Shown piece by piece: positions 32,300 to 44,962 of a DNA stretch of 64,000 nt. Position numbers and translations under genes: made by a program. Position 1 is the stretch's first letter; each line of letters opens with the position of its first letter. Under the pieces are notes generated by a model, which worked only from the letters and a program-made list of their open reading frames with translations, made no database searches and had not been told where the DNA came from. This DNA comes from Cryptomeria japonica (Eukaryota; Streptophyta; Pinopsida; Cupressales; Cupressaceae). The DNA is taken from the NCBI RefSeq assembly GCF_030272615.1, contig NC_081415.1:265269925-265333924 (forward strand). The letters run 5' to 3'.

Positions 32300-33600
32300 G
32301 GTTAGTAGTTTTTCTCTTCTTTCTGTTCATTACATTGCATGGTGACTCTCTGTCGCATTACATCATGAGACCTTGTAGGTCTTTCACAAAACTTTTACAT
32401 GCAACCATTCTGGTCAATTTACAAGAAAGACACAAAACAATATACAACTTTCAATTATTATATATAGATTTTATCTGAATTCTCTAATTCTTTGTCTCTG
32501 GATGTGTCATCTCTGTTGCCTTGGACAAAGTTCCACCTGCAAACTGGATGATGGAGATATGACCCAGACGTTTTATCCGCCCAACCAAACGAAGCATACG
32601 CTTCCCGCTGCTCATGATAAGCTCTCGTCTCTTAGGACGAAGTATCCTAGAAAGCCGGAAACAATTGGCGAGAATGGAACATGGGCATGCATGTAGAACT
32701 AACAACCCATCCGTTGAACTAACTACATGTGTTATGGCAGGAGAAATTAAATTACTCGATTGAGTTTTAATTCTATTGGAGAGGTGAAAATCACTTTTCC
32801 CCGGTTAACCCATAATCAAGCACACTTTTCCAAAAGCATCCATCTCAAACAAGATATTTAAATTAACCCCTCCCCAATTAATTCATTTATTATAATTTTT
32901 CTTATTTATCAATTATATAATCTATCACAAAGTTTCAAATTAAAATAAATAAAAAGGTAAAGACCAATACTACCCGATTGGAAGGTCATTCTTATTGAAG
33001 TTGATTATAAAATTAAATTAAAAAGAAATATATATATATATCCATCTAATGCTCCCTAAGAGTCGATTAGACTACGAAATCGATTCACAATATCAGTTAG
33101 TTTGTAGGGATGAAAGCATAATGAAAAACGGGAAGTGGCAAACTTAGGCGAATATAGAAAAGCAAACTGTAATTACAACAAATTAAACTCCTATATTCCA
33201 ATAAATAAGCAATTTCTCTCTCTTCTTCTCTTTTTTTTATATATGAATGTAATCAAGCCTTAATTTAGTCAAAACATGGTAAAAGAAATTCTAATTGTAA
33301 ATTTAATTGAAATTAAGGAAAATTAGTAAACCAACCTTTGCATTCTATAACAAATCAAGTAACTTACCGCAGATCAAACGTTGTTAAATTTACACCTATC
33401 CTCAATCTCAGATTGCACGACTTGGCTAACTACAGAGGTAAATGTCTTTGGTTCTTGCTATCGGCTGGTCAAATTTCAGTTCTGGCAGAACAAGGGAGTA
33501 AGGCGTGGAAGAGGGAAAGGTGATTCCACTATTTTATTAAAAAAAAAAACTCTTATCACCACCCATCACCCTTCCTACGTTGCCAAGTAATGCGCTTTGG
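32300..33600 (-). other. Possible small spliced transcript (unrecognised)
   Basis: On the minus strand, a GC-richer segment near 33,590-33,365 ends in ATCTGCG followed by GTAAGTTACTTG, a good splice donor at about 33,364. A 73-codon frame follows at 32,705-32,484 (core MSSGKRMLRLVGRIKRLGH, then ISIIQFAGGTLSKATEM), with TAG just upstream as a possible acceptor. About 200 bases of 3' UTR-like sequence come after it. Composition is above the AT-rich background. No family is recognised, and a non-coding RNA or a relic is equally possible. Confidence 0.25.
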
Positions 33601-34180
33601 GGCAGTTTGGAGAGGAAGTTACTCTAACTGGCAAATCCTCCTAAACTAGGCACTAAAACAAAGTGAGAGGGAGGTTCTTTTATACTAAGCCAAGAGAAGA
33701 AGTGAAGTGGAGGGAAGAAAAGGCATGGAGGTAGGGACAAGAGTTTTCCTGTTAAGTCACATCACCTTACACAGCTACACAGGTATCGCCTTTTTTAGCA
33801 GACCAAGTAGGCGTGGAAGGTAAAGTGGGCGTGGGAGAAAGTAGTAGGAGTGGAGAAGAAGCTCTCCCTGATTAACCCACATCGCACCCACTTCAAATTT
33901 GCAGACAAGTTTGTTCTTTTGATTTGGCATAAATAGACATCGACCAGGAATAAGTAGAGAAAGCGTGAGGAGGAGTAGATTAGGAGAGGTGTGAGACAGT
34001 GTAGCCCCAAAACAAATTTCAAACCCTGTAGAAACATCTGATCAAACCGCTGAATACGGACAAGGGAGATAAGGCAATTAGTCTCTTTCCTGCCTGCAGC
34101 CCTTTGTTGGGTCATTACGTGGTGAAGGAGAGAGAAGGGAAGGCGTGGGAGAAGGAGTAGACCAGGTTCGAACTTTGGTC
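33500..34180 (+). repeat. Purine-rich repeats with GGCGTGGGAGAAG motif
   Basis: Variants of AAGGCGTGG(A/G)AGA recur near 33,502, 33,721, 33,811, 33,826, 33,963 and 34,140. A longer unit is partly duplicated: GTTAAGTCACATCACCTTAC near 33,751 matches ATTAACCCACATCGCACCC near 33,870. A TATA-like GGCATAAATAG is at about 33,927. Function unknown; it may be a transposon or promoter relic. Confidence 0.4.
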
Positions 34181-34279
34181 ATGTTGGAAAGTGAAGTTCA
34201 AATTGGATTCTTAGTTTGCAGTGGTTGAGTCATTATGGCTATCTTAGCTAGTAGTGGTTGCGTCATCATTTTTTGAGAT

Positions 34280-34345
34280 TTACTATAAATAGAAAGTTAC
34301 TATAAATAGAAAGTTTTGTTAATAAACTTTCTATAAATAGTAATT
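34280..34345. repeat. Repeated CTATAAATAGAAAGTT with a hairpin
   Basis: ACTATAAATAGAAAGTT occurs twice in tandem, and CTATAAATAG appears a third time. Between them GAAAGTTT and AAACTTTC form an inverted repeat with a 7-base loop. TATA-like in sequence, but no downstream gene is found. Confidence 0.5.
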
Positions 34346-34761
34346 TCAACATGTGTTTTACATGTAGTTGTGCTAGTCATACTTACTATATTTAGTAAGT
34401 TGTATTCAAGTAGGACTCTGCAACTCAGTTGTTTTAGGTTGCTCGAAGTCATGTTTTGAAATATAGTTTTTGAGATTGTTGTAACTCTGCAAAGAATCAG
34501 TATGAAAGACAAAATTTGCCCATGGTTTTTTACTAGTATATTTTTACCAGGTTTTTCCACGTATATCTGTTTGTTATGTGCTATTGTTCTTCTTTGCAAA
34601 TTTTCTGCAAGTTTGTTATTTTTCTCACAGGTCAATCAAATCAAACTGCATCCTTGCTAATCCTACGTGGTATTCCAACCAGTCATGGGGTGAGGAAGAA
34701 AGAAAGATGGCTCCCCCGTAGGCCAAAACGTGGTGATGGGAGGTGGGTGTTGAGCAGATAG

Positions 34762-35039
34762 AAAGACATTATTCCAAAATTAAACCCTGCACTTATTAGT
34801 TCTCAAAATTAACAATCGGTTGGGTCAAAGTAAAGAAAGAACAATAAAAAGAAAACTAGAATTTATGCGACGTTGATAGAGTTACCCTGCCGAACACATG
34901 GTAGAATGAAAAGATGAGGATGATCCTCCAAATTGGCTGGTAACCAAGAGAGGAGAAGATTAAAACCCCAAACAACTTCCAAAAAGAATTTGCAGAGAAA
35001 AAAATGAAAAATTCCAACTGATTTGATCATGATAATATG
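34762..35039. other. No gene seen
   Basis: AT-rich sequence before the LINE 3' end. Nothing recognised. Confidence 0.35.
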
Positions 35040-35316
35040 ACTAAAAGAGGGGTAAAAATTTATTCAATCCAGAAGAAGTACAAAGAAAGGGCTTTACATA
35101 GCCCCATCAAGCTCCACTAAATGGACCAACTTTTGAGACAAATCTAGAGGTAACTGACCCCTATCCACAATATTCCAATTTTGCTCATTATCAGAGGCCC
35201 ATTAGGCCAAACAATCCGCTACCCCATTCCATTCTCTAGGAATATGATTGAAATTAATTGAGTCCAAAGAATCACACAAATTAAGAATTTGTTTAACAAC
35301 CAAGGCTAAATGCTAA

Positions 35317-35865
35317 CTAACCACCTTCAAAAGTCTGCCTATTCAACAAATTCACTACCACTTGCGAATCCAACTCACAAATAATCCTTCTCCACCCAAG
35401 CTGACAACCACGTTCTATAGCAAAAAGAATGGCCAAAGCCTCCATCAAATTGTTCGTATGAAAACCCTTATGAATTGAAAAAATAAACTGAACAATGCTA
35501 GAACTATCTCGACCAACTCCTCCAATTCCAGCATGACTGAGATTCCCACAAGAAGAACCATCTGTATTGATTTTCAGAACTCCCAGAGGAGGGGAAGACC
35601 AACGACCTTCCCTATTTATCTTCTGAAGAGGATGACGACATTTATTTCTCATGACTTGGTTGTGCTGAGGGGGAAAATGAAGACGATTGCAATAATCAAC
35701 GTCATGAGGATCCACTGTTTTTGTCAAATCACATTTTTTCGGATCCAATTTCTCCCAAAGAGTGCAGAATTCTCTACCACAAGCGTGAAGCCACCAACAT
35801 AACATCTTGAAAAATTCGACGGTTCCTCTCCAACCAAATGTTCCAGAGAATAAAGGAGGGGCCAA
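35317..35865 (-). pseudogene. LINE ORF2: RNase H domain
   Basis: A 182-codon frame with a plant-type RNase H-like (RVT_3) domain. KINTDGSSCG holds the first catalytic Asp, TNNLMEALAI the Glu, and ICELDSQVVV the second Asp. The frame stops at 35,317. In another frame downstream, IPREWNGVADCLA (about 35,205-35,245) supplies the last conserved Asp region and runs into an in-frame TAA. So the domain is nearly complete but split by a frameshift and stops. RNase H would remove RNA from the RNA/DNA hybrid during reverse transcription. Confidence 0.75.
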
Positions 35866-35879
35866 GAGCCCAAGCCACT

Positions 35880-36090
35880 TGGAGAAATGGGGTCATAATA
35901 GGAGCCTTGCCCCAACGATCAAAGAACTTAGCCAAAGAGGAGACATGCTAACACGCCTTATTCCACACACCCCACCAAAAATGCCAACTCTCCCTAGAGA
36001 AGGAACATTGAAAAAAGAGATGAAAGACACTCTCCTCACTATTATGGCACAACATATTATGGCACAACACATACATGGACGAGCCCTGAA
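35880..36090 (-). pseudogene. LINE ORF2: zinc-binding RVT region
   Basis: One minus-strand frame reads EESVFHLFFQCSFSRESWHF followed by WWGVWN, the zf-RVT pattern (H..FF.C....W). It is out of frame with the RNase H part below 35,865. A small tandem duplication (ATTATGGCACAACAT, near 36,045-36,070) lies next to its start. Confidence 0.55.
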
Positions 36091-36112
36091 AACCATGCTA
36101 TGTTTTGTTTAA

Positions 36113-37278
36113 ATGCATGAAAGATGCATGAGTGTATACAATTAGATTTATTGATTTAAAAGGTTAGATAATTATAATTATGAGTTCATGAATTTTGTAA
36201 TTTGCATATGCATTTATTTTTTTTGAAAATAGGTCTTTGGTCTTTTATACATTTTCTCATGATTATAATATTGCATATCGCTCTCTATACTAATTTATAA
36301 ATTTTTAATGCTCTTATCTTTTAATATTTTTAATTTACGCATGCAAATCTTATAATTTAAATATTTGCACATCTCAAAATTGAACAATTTAACTCTTGAA
36401 AAAATTATTATATTTTATTTACTATTTAATTTTCTTATAAATAATTTATCCTCACCATTTATTATTTTTTATTAAATATCAATATCCGTGCATGTCAAAT
36501 TTTATAATTTAAATATTTATAATTTACAAATCTTGAAATTGATTTTTTTTAACTAACTTAACCTTTGGATAAATGAATTAATACATTTTATCTATTTGTC
36601 TCTAAAAAAATCTCTCTCTAATTACGTTCCGTAGGTCGCTGCAAAGCTAGAAGACCCCTACTTGGTCATATGTGCGCCTTCGGCAGTCAACCTGCAACCA
36701 CCTTATACTTGACAAAGGATGTCAAATCATGATATAAACACATTATATACATCATTACATTTAAAAGCTAAAAGATCATTAATAGCATTAAACATCATAA
36801 CTAAACATCATAAATAACATTAAATATTACCAATATTATCTAACATCATTAATCACATCAATGATTCATTTTGCACATTTATTAACATAGTAATGTGAAA
36901 ATATAATTATCTGGTAAGTGAATAATCTAAAACTCATGTGTCTAAAATGGGTCATGAGATTATTGATTTACATTTTTGTGATGTTTTGATTGCCTTGGAT
37001 TGATTTGGATTGTTGTGGCATTTTTATTATTGTGGGAAAGTATTAAAAAATTGCTTTAGTCATATGGAATTTTCAAATCCTGGTCTTGTCCAACCCAAGG
37101 GGGCTCAAATTCACCTTCATTCTCACAAATTTTGCAAATTTAAATTAGCTTCCCGAGCACTCTATATAATATTCTCCATACATATGATAATTAGTTTATT
37201 GTTCTATTGCTAAATGTTAATTAGCTTCTCGAGAGTGATATTTTAGCTTGAGACAAACTTGGTAAGAAATAACATATC
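36113..37278. other. AT-rich intergenic, no gene seen
   Basis: No ORF above 70 codons. A slightly GC-richer island at 36,620-36,720 (CCGTAGGTCGCTGCAAAGC) is not recognised. A TATA-like CTCTATATAATATTC lies near 37,162. Confidence 0.4.
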
Positions 37279-37329
37279 CTTTGTGATGGTTTATTGTTCA
37301 TTGTTGATTGATCTACTAGCCATGCATCT

Positions 37330-38225
37330 AATGACTTATTGAAGTGTTGTGTATTCCAAATACAGATATGATCCACTTTTCACACACACAGTTCCAAATT
37401 ATTTTCGGGTGGAGACCGACTTCTTGGACCATATGCCATGCCTGAGCCACTGGCTGGAGGAGGAGGATACTACATATATGGATGGTATTGATCGTAAACA
37501 TGCTCATATGGAGGAGGTCTATAATGATAATGCGTGTAGGGACCACTTGATATAAGGTCATAAGGAATTTCATGAGTTTTCTCTTATGTATTGCCCCCAA
37601 ATTTGACACGGGGTTTTCTTGTATCCAAATTTTGAGCATGCCTCTGAATATTCAATTGCTTTTGAGGTTGGTCCTTAGCATTGGTATGTGATTGAGTGTA
37701 TTTATCTGCATAATATTTCCATAAAGGTCTGCATAGATGAAGTTGTTTATGAGATGTTCTTTCGTGAGTATCATAAGATTGACCATGTGTATTGGGGATC
37801 TCAGGTTTTTGAAACAAGGATGATGGTGACTCAGGCACAAAATGTGGTCCCCTAGTACCTTCACTATTAGGTCTCCGTTGATCCATATTGAGTTGACTTT
37901 CTTAAGTAGGTTGATTTTCCACTATTTGGGACATGTCAAAATCATGAGGTATTTTACCTCCACTTTATGCCATCACTTGTAGGAAATATTGTCTATCTCT
38001 TCTCATGATCTCTTCAACCAATCTATTAAAATGGGGATCCATGATAGTTTCTTCTACTTTTGCTGAGTGTACCGAAATGTTGTCAACATTGTCATTTTGT
38101 GCATCATTGTTGTTTGTATCATCCAGGTTCTCAACATTTTGAATATTTCTATAGATGTCCATGTCAGGTAATGTGGTATGATCAGAATTAAAAAAGATAT
38201 CATTTTCGTACTCATATCCACTCAT
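37330..38225 (-). pseudogene. Gypsy gag N-terminal region, copy B
   Basis: It starts at the ATG at 38,223-38,225 (MSGYEYENDIFF) and runs through MDPHFNRLVEEIMRRDRQYF to a stop at 37,965. A further stop follows near 37,902, then RPNSEGTRGPHFVPESPSS, a stop at 37,584, and the Tyr/Pro-rich tail. The stops at 37,965 and 37,902 are not in copy A, and A has its own, so much of the decay came after duplication. The gag core is absent; the segment ends at the duplication boundary. Confidence 0.6.
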
Positions 38226-40488
38226 GTTTTTAAACTCTTGAGCCTCTTTAGCTTCCCTCCTAGAGTTTTGGGGATGGGTTTAAACCATGAACTAGGGCTT
38301 GACCATGATGTGTGAGACTAGCTAAAAATGGAAAGATTATGGAAGACCAAGAGTTGGATGGAATGTAAATGAATCAGAGCTGTACTTGCAATGTCCAAAT
38401 TGTAAGACCAAGTATGTATGTAGTAGAGTAGGTGTGGCTTCCAAAGAGATGATAGATCTCTTGATGACGTAAGTTGACCTTGACTTTAAGTAAGACCAAA
38501 TGAGACCCAAAGGTGATAGACCTTGATGAGGGACCACTTAGCAAAATTTTGTTGTATGTATTGTGTTGACAAAGCAAGATGAGGACAAGCAAGTGACCTT
38601 TTGACTCAAGTTTAGACAAATGTGAATGCAATGCAAGGTGTAAAGCAATGATGAATTTTGTGAAACCCAAAAATAGGTTGAATGCTAGATAAAAACCCAA
38701 AGAAATAACCTAGGAAGCTCAAGAATTCTAAAACTGATTGCTCTTGTTTGCTAGACTGTAAATTTTCCCAATATTGAACACAGATGTGGCTTTATACTTC
38801 ACAGATGTGGTTCCCCAACACAGACTTGACCAGATACTGCATAGACGCGTTTATGAGAATCTTGTGAATGCAGTTTTCTATGATCACACAGGCGCAGTTA
38901 AAGGACACATACGTGTTTCTCTCAAACATGGACACATTTAGAAAACTTGAGTGCAATTTTTCCAATTTGTGAAGTTGTTGTTGTGACCAAATCTGAATGT
39001 GTGACCATTTTTTGTGACAAGAGGACACAATGTTGATGAGGAATCTATGTTTGGAAGTGTTTGGACCCAAAGAAAAGTGTGTTGTTTGATGTAAAAATGT
39101 TTTGCATAGACTTGAAGACACAAAAGACACAATGTTTCAATGTTTGGTCTTGAATGTTTGAATGTTTAAAAGAAGACAAGTACAATTCGTATGGTTGGCC
39201 AGGACAATAGTTGTTGATCCCACATGGGGTTTCCCCCGAGGCTACACTATTCAAAGCAGATACTTAAGTGCTTGACCCCACTAGCTCCACCCTCGACACT
39301 CACTTCTCTGGTGTAGCCAAGCACCAGTCCCCACGAAAACTCCCTGTGGCGAACTTTGTACCTCTACTAAGAACCATATGTGTGTGGGCCACTCCAGAGG
39401 TCCGACCTCCTGCCCCAACAACTAGAAGGATTTTGGCTTTCTAAAACAAAAAGTTGCTAGTAAGGGCATCCTCTCGTGTGGCCATACATGCAACACTTCC
39501 AACTCTATAAATATAGAAGGCTCCCAACCGGTAGGGGTTACATCCTACTATTGTTCAAATAAATTTGATCAAATGGGTTTATGGGGAGTCATAGTGTCGG
39601 TATGAACTAATCAACACTGTTACCCATGGCTTTCACAATGGATACGGTTATTTATAGTGTTTTGGAAGAGGGGGGTTTTCCTCACTACCACTTGGGTCAT
39701 TCCCTCCTCACTAGTAGTCCTAGTGACCACAAGGGGAGGCAGACCCTCTAAAGATAAACACAAAAGACACTAGTTCAATTTTAGTATACCAATTGAAGTG
39801 TTTGCTAATCTATGAAAACAAAGTGCACAATGAAAATCAAAAGAAAACCCTTGCCAAGGTCCTGCAACAAAGATTTATTAGTAATTTGGGTTGTTATCAA
39901 ATGATTACCCCTTCCTACAAGCAAACAAGCTAGGTTTATTTTAACAAAATCCCAAAACACTTTGTAAAAAATAGTTGCCTTTGACACACGATTCGCTTCC
40001 AAAGACAAGCCGCACCACTTTGTTAGCTACATCATAAGATATTAGCTCAAATAAACTAGATCTAAAACCCTGAGTGCAATCCAAAATGATGAAACAAAAA
40101 TTGAAAAATGCAAACCAAACACAGATGTGATTCTTCCCACCACAAATGCGATTCTGCAACACATACACGTTTCAATACCTCATAGACGTGTTTCTGCAAA
40201 AAATAAACCAGAAAAATCCTGCAGAATACAAACGCAGTTAAAATGATCACAAACGCGATTATATTCCCCACAAACATGCCTATAATGAAAGCCTGCAATC
40301 TAGAAAATGAGAAATACTACCGAAAACATAGATGCGCTTCAGAGGTTAATAGACGCGACAAAAAAACAAAAACGCGGTTCCAGAATGTACAGGCGTGAAA
40401 AGTCGAAATGTTGTTGGAAAATGTCAAATCTGCAACTTAAAAAACATAAAATATGCAACAAAATATGTTAAATGCAAAAGGGACAAGG
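38226..40488 (-). other. Gypsy leader, copy B
   Basis: Corresponds to 4,797-7,099. The two 20-base motif clusters are at about 38,775-38,945 and 40,120-40,400, with more intact CG than in A. A short B-specific stretch near 40,437-40,465 partly repeats the ATGCAACAAAA sequence. Confidence 0.6.
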
Positions 40489-40509
40489 GTCCCACCGGGC
40501 GTGCCAAAA
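40489..40509 (-). promoter_or_regulatory. Gypsy primer binding site, copy B
   Basis: The minus strand reads TTTTGGCACGCCCGGTGGGA immediately inside the LTR, better preserved than copy A. Confidence 0.6.
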
Positions 40510-41314
40510 TGTGTATGGTGAAAAGTGGATAATGGAAACAAAAATATTGAAAGATTAAATGAATTCAACCACAAATCCCTAGCCTAACAACAACAAAGAT
40601 CCACCATAACATATGAAGATTACCTAAGACAATGCAAATGAACAAAATCACAAAGATTATACCATCACATGTCCACTAGGGTTTGAATCTCCATTCTTCC
40701 TATCTCCATTGATCTTTCTTGATATATTTTCTCTCAGATTTTATGTGTACACAAGAGCTCAACAAAGAACGGAAAAATGGTTGATAGCTTGATGGCAAAA
40801 AGGCTTGATTGCATAAGATTGATTACAATGCTAGAGAGGAGTGATAATGAAAGAAGCATCCTTTTATATAGAAGACACTGTAAGAAATGGAGGGATAAGA
40901 TTAAGAGGTGTAAAGATAAATGGTTGGCTAGGATTAAAGGGTAGGTAGAAGAAATAATAAAATAATGAGAGGATAGGTAGTGTAGGAATTAAGAGATGAA
41001 TGACATGTGCCATAGGTAGAAAAAGCTAATGAATTAATTAAATAAATAAAGATTCATTCAATTAATAGAGGAAGTGGGATCAACTAAATAAATAAAAGTA
41101 TTTATTTAATTTAAAAAAAAGACTATTTAAATAAATAAAATTATTTATTTAAATAAGAAAAAGGTTTAGAAGAGGATAACTGAATTAATTAAACAAATAA
41201 AGATTTATTTATTTAATAAAAGAATTAGGCTTAGATAATTAAATAAATAAAAATATTTATTTAAATAAATAAAACTATTTATTTAATTAGATAGGACAAT
41301 TTTAGGTGTCTACA
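40510..41314 (-). mobile_element. 5' LTR of the gypsy element, copy B (805 bp)
   Basis: Same TGTAGACACCTAAAATTGTC start and CATACACA end as 7,121-7,889, with a TATA box near 40,860. It retains about 40 bases of TTTATTTAAATAAATAAA sequence near 41,255 that are missing in A. Because it was duplicated with its flanks, its divergence from the A LTR dates the duplication rather than a transposition. Confidence 0.8.
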
Positions 41315-43410
41315 GGTATATCCTAAAAGAAAATCTTTCCTTGTAAGGTTAACTCTACTTGTGATAGAAATGTTACACAATTGAGATCACCATGTTTAGT
41401 TTTGTCTTGGATCCTACATTTTCCTATAGATGAAAACTTAGACAAACTCCTAGGATACAACTATGGATTCAAACTCCTATGAAGCCAAGGAATGTCAATT
41501 AGAGGACTATCCCCACAATAAGAAACCTAAAATTATTGCCCACACATGTTGACTCATTTTTAAAAAATATTTTTCAGATTTTCTATTTTTTCAGATTTTC
41601 AACATAATAGAGATCTAACATATCTCTTATTTAACATTTTAAAGCTTGTAATGGACTCAACTTGTTTCAGCCATGATCATTCCCTCATTCTAGCACTAAA
41701 TTTGTTGATGACAATTTTTTAACTTTCTAACAATGTAGAATACAATATACCAAGAATATCATATCCTCTCTTGAATAAGGAAATCTCATATGCTATTTGC
41801 ACTGATCAAATGAGATAACCTCAAGGTTCCAACTGTTAGATCATGACTATAGTTAAAGGATAGCTCAATGACTGATTTGATTTTGCTGATAAACACAAAG
41901 GGACTTATGCATCTAACGAGCTAGCTAACATCTGATATGACAATCTGATGATGCCTTCTTTTACAAATGGATTAAATAAAGGTAAAAATATAGGGTCGAG
42001 AGAATCTAATTTTATCTTATGGACAATGATAGTAATGGTTGGTGTTTTAGATAGATGGATTTATCATAAAACTAATTCCTATTTAACTAAAGATAACTCA
42101 CAATGCCATAAAAATAGTGCAATATTCAAAGGAAAATGAAGGTTTTTTAGACTATAAACATTCACTCAAATACCCATTACTAGTACAACTCAAATAAATG
42201 GCTAGAATTGAAATAGTAATAGTAATAGGTTTAGACTAACCATGCAAAAGAACATACAGTCAACAAATTCCCTATGGTGTGAACCATAAATCCATTAAAA
42301 TCACTGAACTTTAACTAATATTGATTAAAGATACCATGCAAATAGGAGATGAGAAAGTTGGTAAAACACCACACTTCAATTCTTTATTCATTTGCTTCAA
42401 ATTATAGTACAACAATTCTTGTTCAAAAACTCCTACTCCACCACTAACTACTTACTATAGACCAACTACTTAATCTTACAATGAGAAATGAACTAGTCTT
42501 CTATAGATATTACATTTGGAATCAATGGATATGATTCGATCCATTCTATAGCCGAAATTTACCTTTGAGAAGCCCTAACAACTTTTATTTAATGATTCTA
42601 ACAACTTTATTACCACTTCCTAACTATTTCCAATTGTTTCTACTATAGGACAAAATTTAAACACTTCTTGGCACAAAAAGACAAAATAACAACTTTTTTG
42701 TCACAAAAAGAAAATTGTTAGCTGCATAAGTAAAAAAAAATTGGTTTTTGTTGTATTACATTAAATTGAGCCCAAAATTTGTTATTTTTACAATAAATTA
42801 ATTTCTGTTTCAAAATTAATCATATTCCAACTCATATCTAACTATCTCCTCTTGGTTTTTTGTAGATTCTTTGCAACATTCATGTAGCTTATTACTGCTT
42901 TATAGTTTTCTAGAAATGACATAATCTTGAATATTATAGTAGTCCTCAATGCTTCATCTCCAACTTGTTTGCAAATTCTTCAGTGGTACACGGTTTTCGA
43001 TATTTTTAGATGTTACAAATTCCTCATAGAGCCATTTTTGTGAGTCTGTTACTCTAAATAATATTCTTTAGAAAGGCATCATGTTCATAATTTTGATCCC
43101 GTGTTTTCTCTTTTCCTCTTGGCACTCATGTGACATGCTAAACAAACAACATTTTGAAGCCTATAAGCTCTCAACTTCCACAAGTGATCCACAAACTAGT
43201 CTTCACTTTCAACAAATCTTCAACTTGTGCTCTAAATTTCTCATCTCTCTGGCTCTTTTGGTGGTATCTATCTTGCATAGACAAGTAGCTTCATTATCAT
43301 TAAGTATCTATTGATTTTCTTGAGAGTCCCTTTCAAACAGGATCACAATGATACTATGAAGACCGTTATTGGCATCAACACGTCAAGACACCCTACATCT
43401 GATCAATAAT
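41315..43410. other. AT-rich region without a recognisable gene (copy B)
   Basis: Counterpart of 7,890-9,940, including the coding-like remnant at about 43,070-43,385. B has about 40 extra bases near 41,780. Confidence 0.45.
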
Positions 43411-43418
43411 AATATATG

Positions 43419-44760
43419 TCGACACATAAATTTATCCACTAAATTAAATAAATATTTAATATTTGTTTAATGCACTAATATTCTCTTATTAATTAAATGT
43501 ATATTTGATTAATTCACTCAACCCCTATTTGCTAATTTAATTAAACAAATTTCATAAATTTATTTAAACTAAAATCACTAACTATTGTCCAACTATTTTG
43601 TTTATCTTAATAAAAAACTATTGTTCAACTATTAAATAAACTGATAAATTTATTTAATCACCCCCTTTCCTCTCATTTAAATAAATTAAAGATTTATTTA
43701 AAATGCCCAATCAAAATACTCATTTAAATAAATGAATATTTATTTAAAATACCCATTCATTGCAAGTTGCACAAATAATTAAATGAATTTTTATTTTAAT
43801 TAAAATCCTATTTTGAATGTTGAAATTTGAATGTTGGAATCTAAGTTGCAAAATAATTGAATAATGCAAAATTTTAAGAAAAATGATCACTCAATTAAAT
43901 GAACAAATTGATTGAAAAGATGCAATCCCCTAGGAAATTAAATTTTAAAATTAGGATTATGTAAAAATAACCTCTTAGTTTAAAATTAAAATTACCCACT
44001 AGGAGATAGAAATTCAAATTTTAAATTAGGGCTAAAATTCACCTCTTAATTTAAAAAAAAATGAATTGAAAGTGATCTAAAGGAAAATTTAAAATTAGGG
44101 CCTTGTTAAAAGAAGCACTTAATTTTAAAATTAGATAAAATACCGATTTCAAAATTAGGGCTCTTGTAATAACCACTTAATTTTAAAATTTAAATTTGAA
44201 ATGATCCACAATAAATTAAATTTTAAATTAGGGTTTTGTAGAAAGAGCCTCTTAATTTTTAAATTTGAATTTACAATTAGAGCCAATGTTGAAATTTAAA
44301 AAAATAGAAAATTGGGAAATGCACAAAATTAATTTTAAATTTAAAAATTAGGGTTTTAATTAATCACTTAATTTTAAAATTTAAAGTTGAAATTATATTC
44401 AAGATTGAAATTTTGAATTTGAATTAGAATTAACAACAAATTTGAAGAGGGAAATTCAAAATTTAAACAACCCACAACCACAATTTTAAAATTTTTAAAA
44501 ATTAGGGATTTTGCAATTAAGCACTTAATTTTAAAATTTAAATGTGAAATTTGACTTGCAAGTGAAAATTTGAATTTTTAAATTGGATAAAACTTAGAGC
44601 TGAAACAATTAACTCAAATTATGTAATTCACAAGCTCAATTTTGAAAATGAAAGTTACAGTTTTAATGAAAGTAACCTCTAAATTTTTCAAATTTGCAAG
44701 GAAATCAAACTTGTAAATGAAAATTTGAATTTTAAACTGCATACACACTCAAATATGAAA
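43419..44760. repeat. AT-rich AATTTTAAAATTAGGG block (copy B)
   Basis: Counterpart of 9,950-11,260, starting TGTCGACACATAAATTTATCC with an LTR-like TG start. One extra unit (near 44,128-44,165) suggests small expansions or contractions. Confidence 0.5.
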
Positions 44761-44962
44761 AAAAAAATCAGAAGTAAGCATAGGACATGTCGGGTTCACC
44801 AAAATGTAAAGGTGAACACTAGCTATAAAAGTGATGTAACAATTAAGTGCATAAGCTATATTTTTAAAAAATGATTAAAAATATGAATTAATTAATTGCA
44901 TATGAATCAAATATGAAAATGAAAATCAAAAGCAAGCGTAAGACACGCTAGGTTCACCAAAA

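Larger units (their letters stand above)
35040..36112 (-). mobile_element. LINE retrotransposon, 5'-truncated, ORF2 C-terminus and 3' end
   Basis: The minus strand carries, in order, a zf-RVT-like region, a linker, an RNase H domain, the ORF2 stop at 35,094-35,096 and a short 3' end with AATAAATTTTTACC near 35,050. Reverse transcriptase and everything upstream are missing, as is usual after incomplete reverse transcription. No target duplication was found. Its 3' end differs from those of the ORF1-type elements at 53-56 kb. Confidence 0.75.

Noticed and set aside
35533-35802. Plus-strand 89-codon ORF
   Set aside because: It is a shadow opposite the RNase H domain of the LINE.
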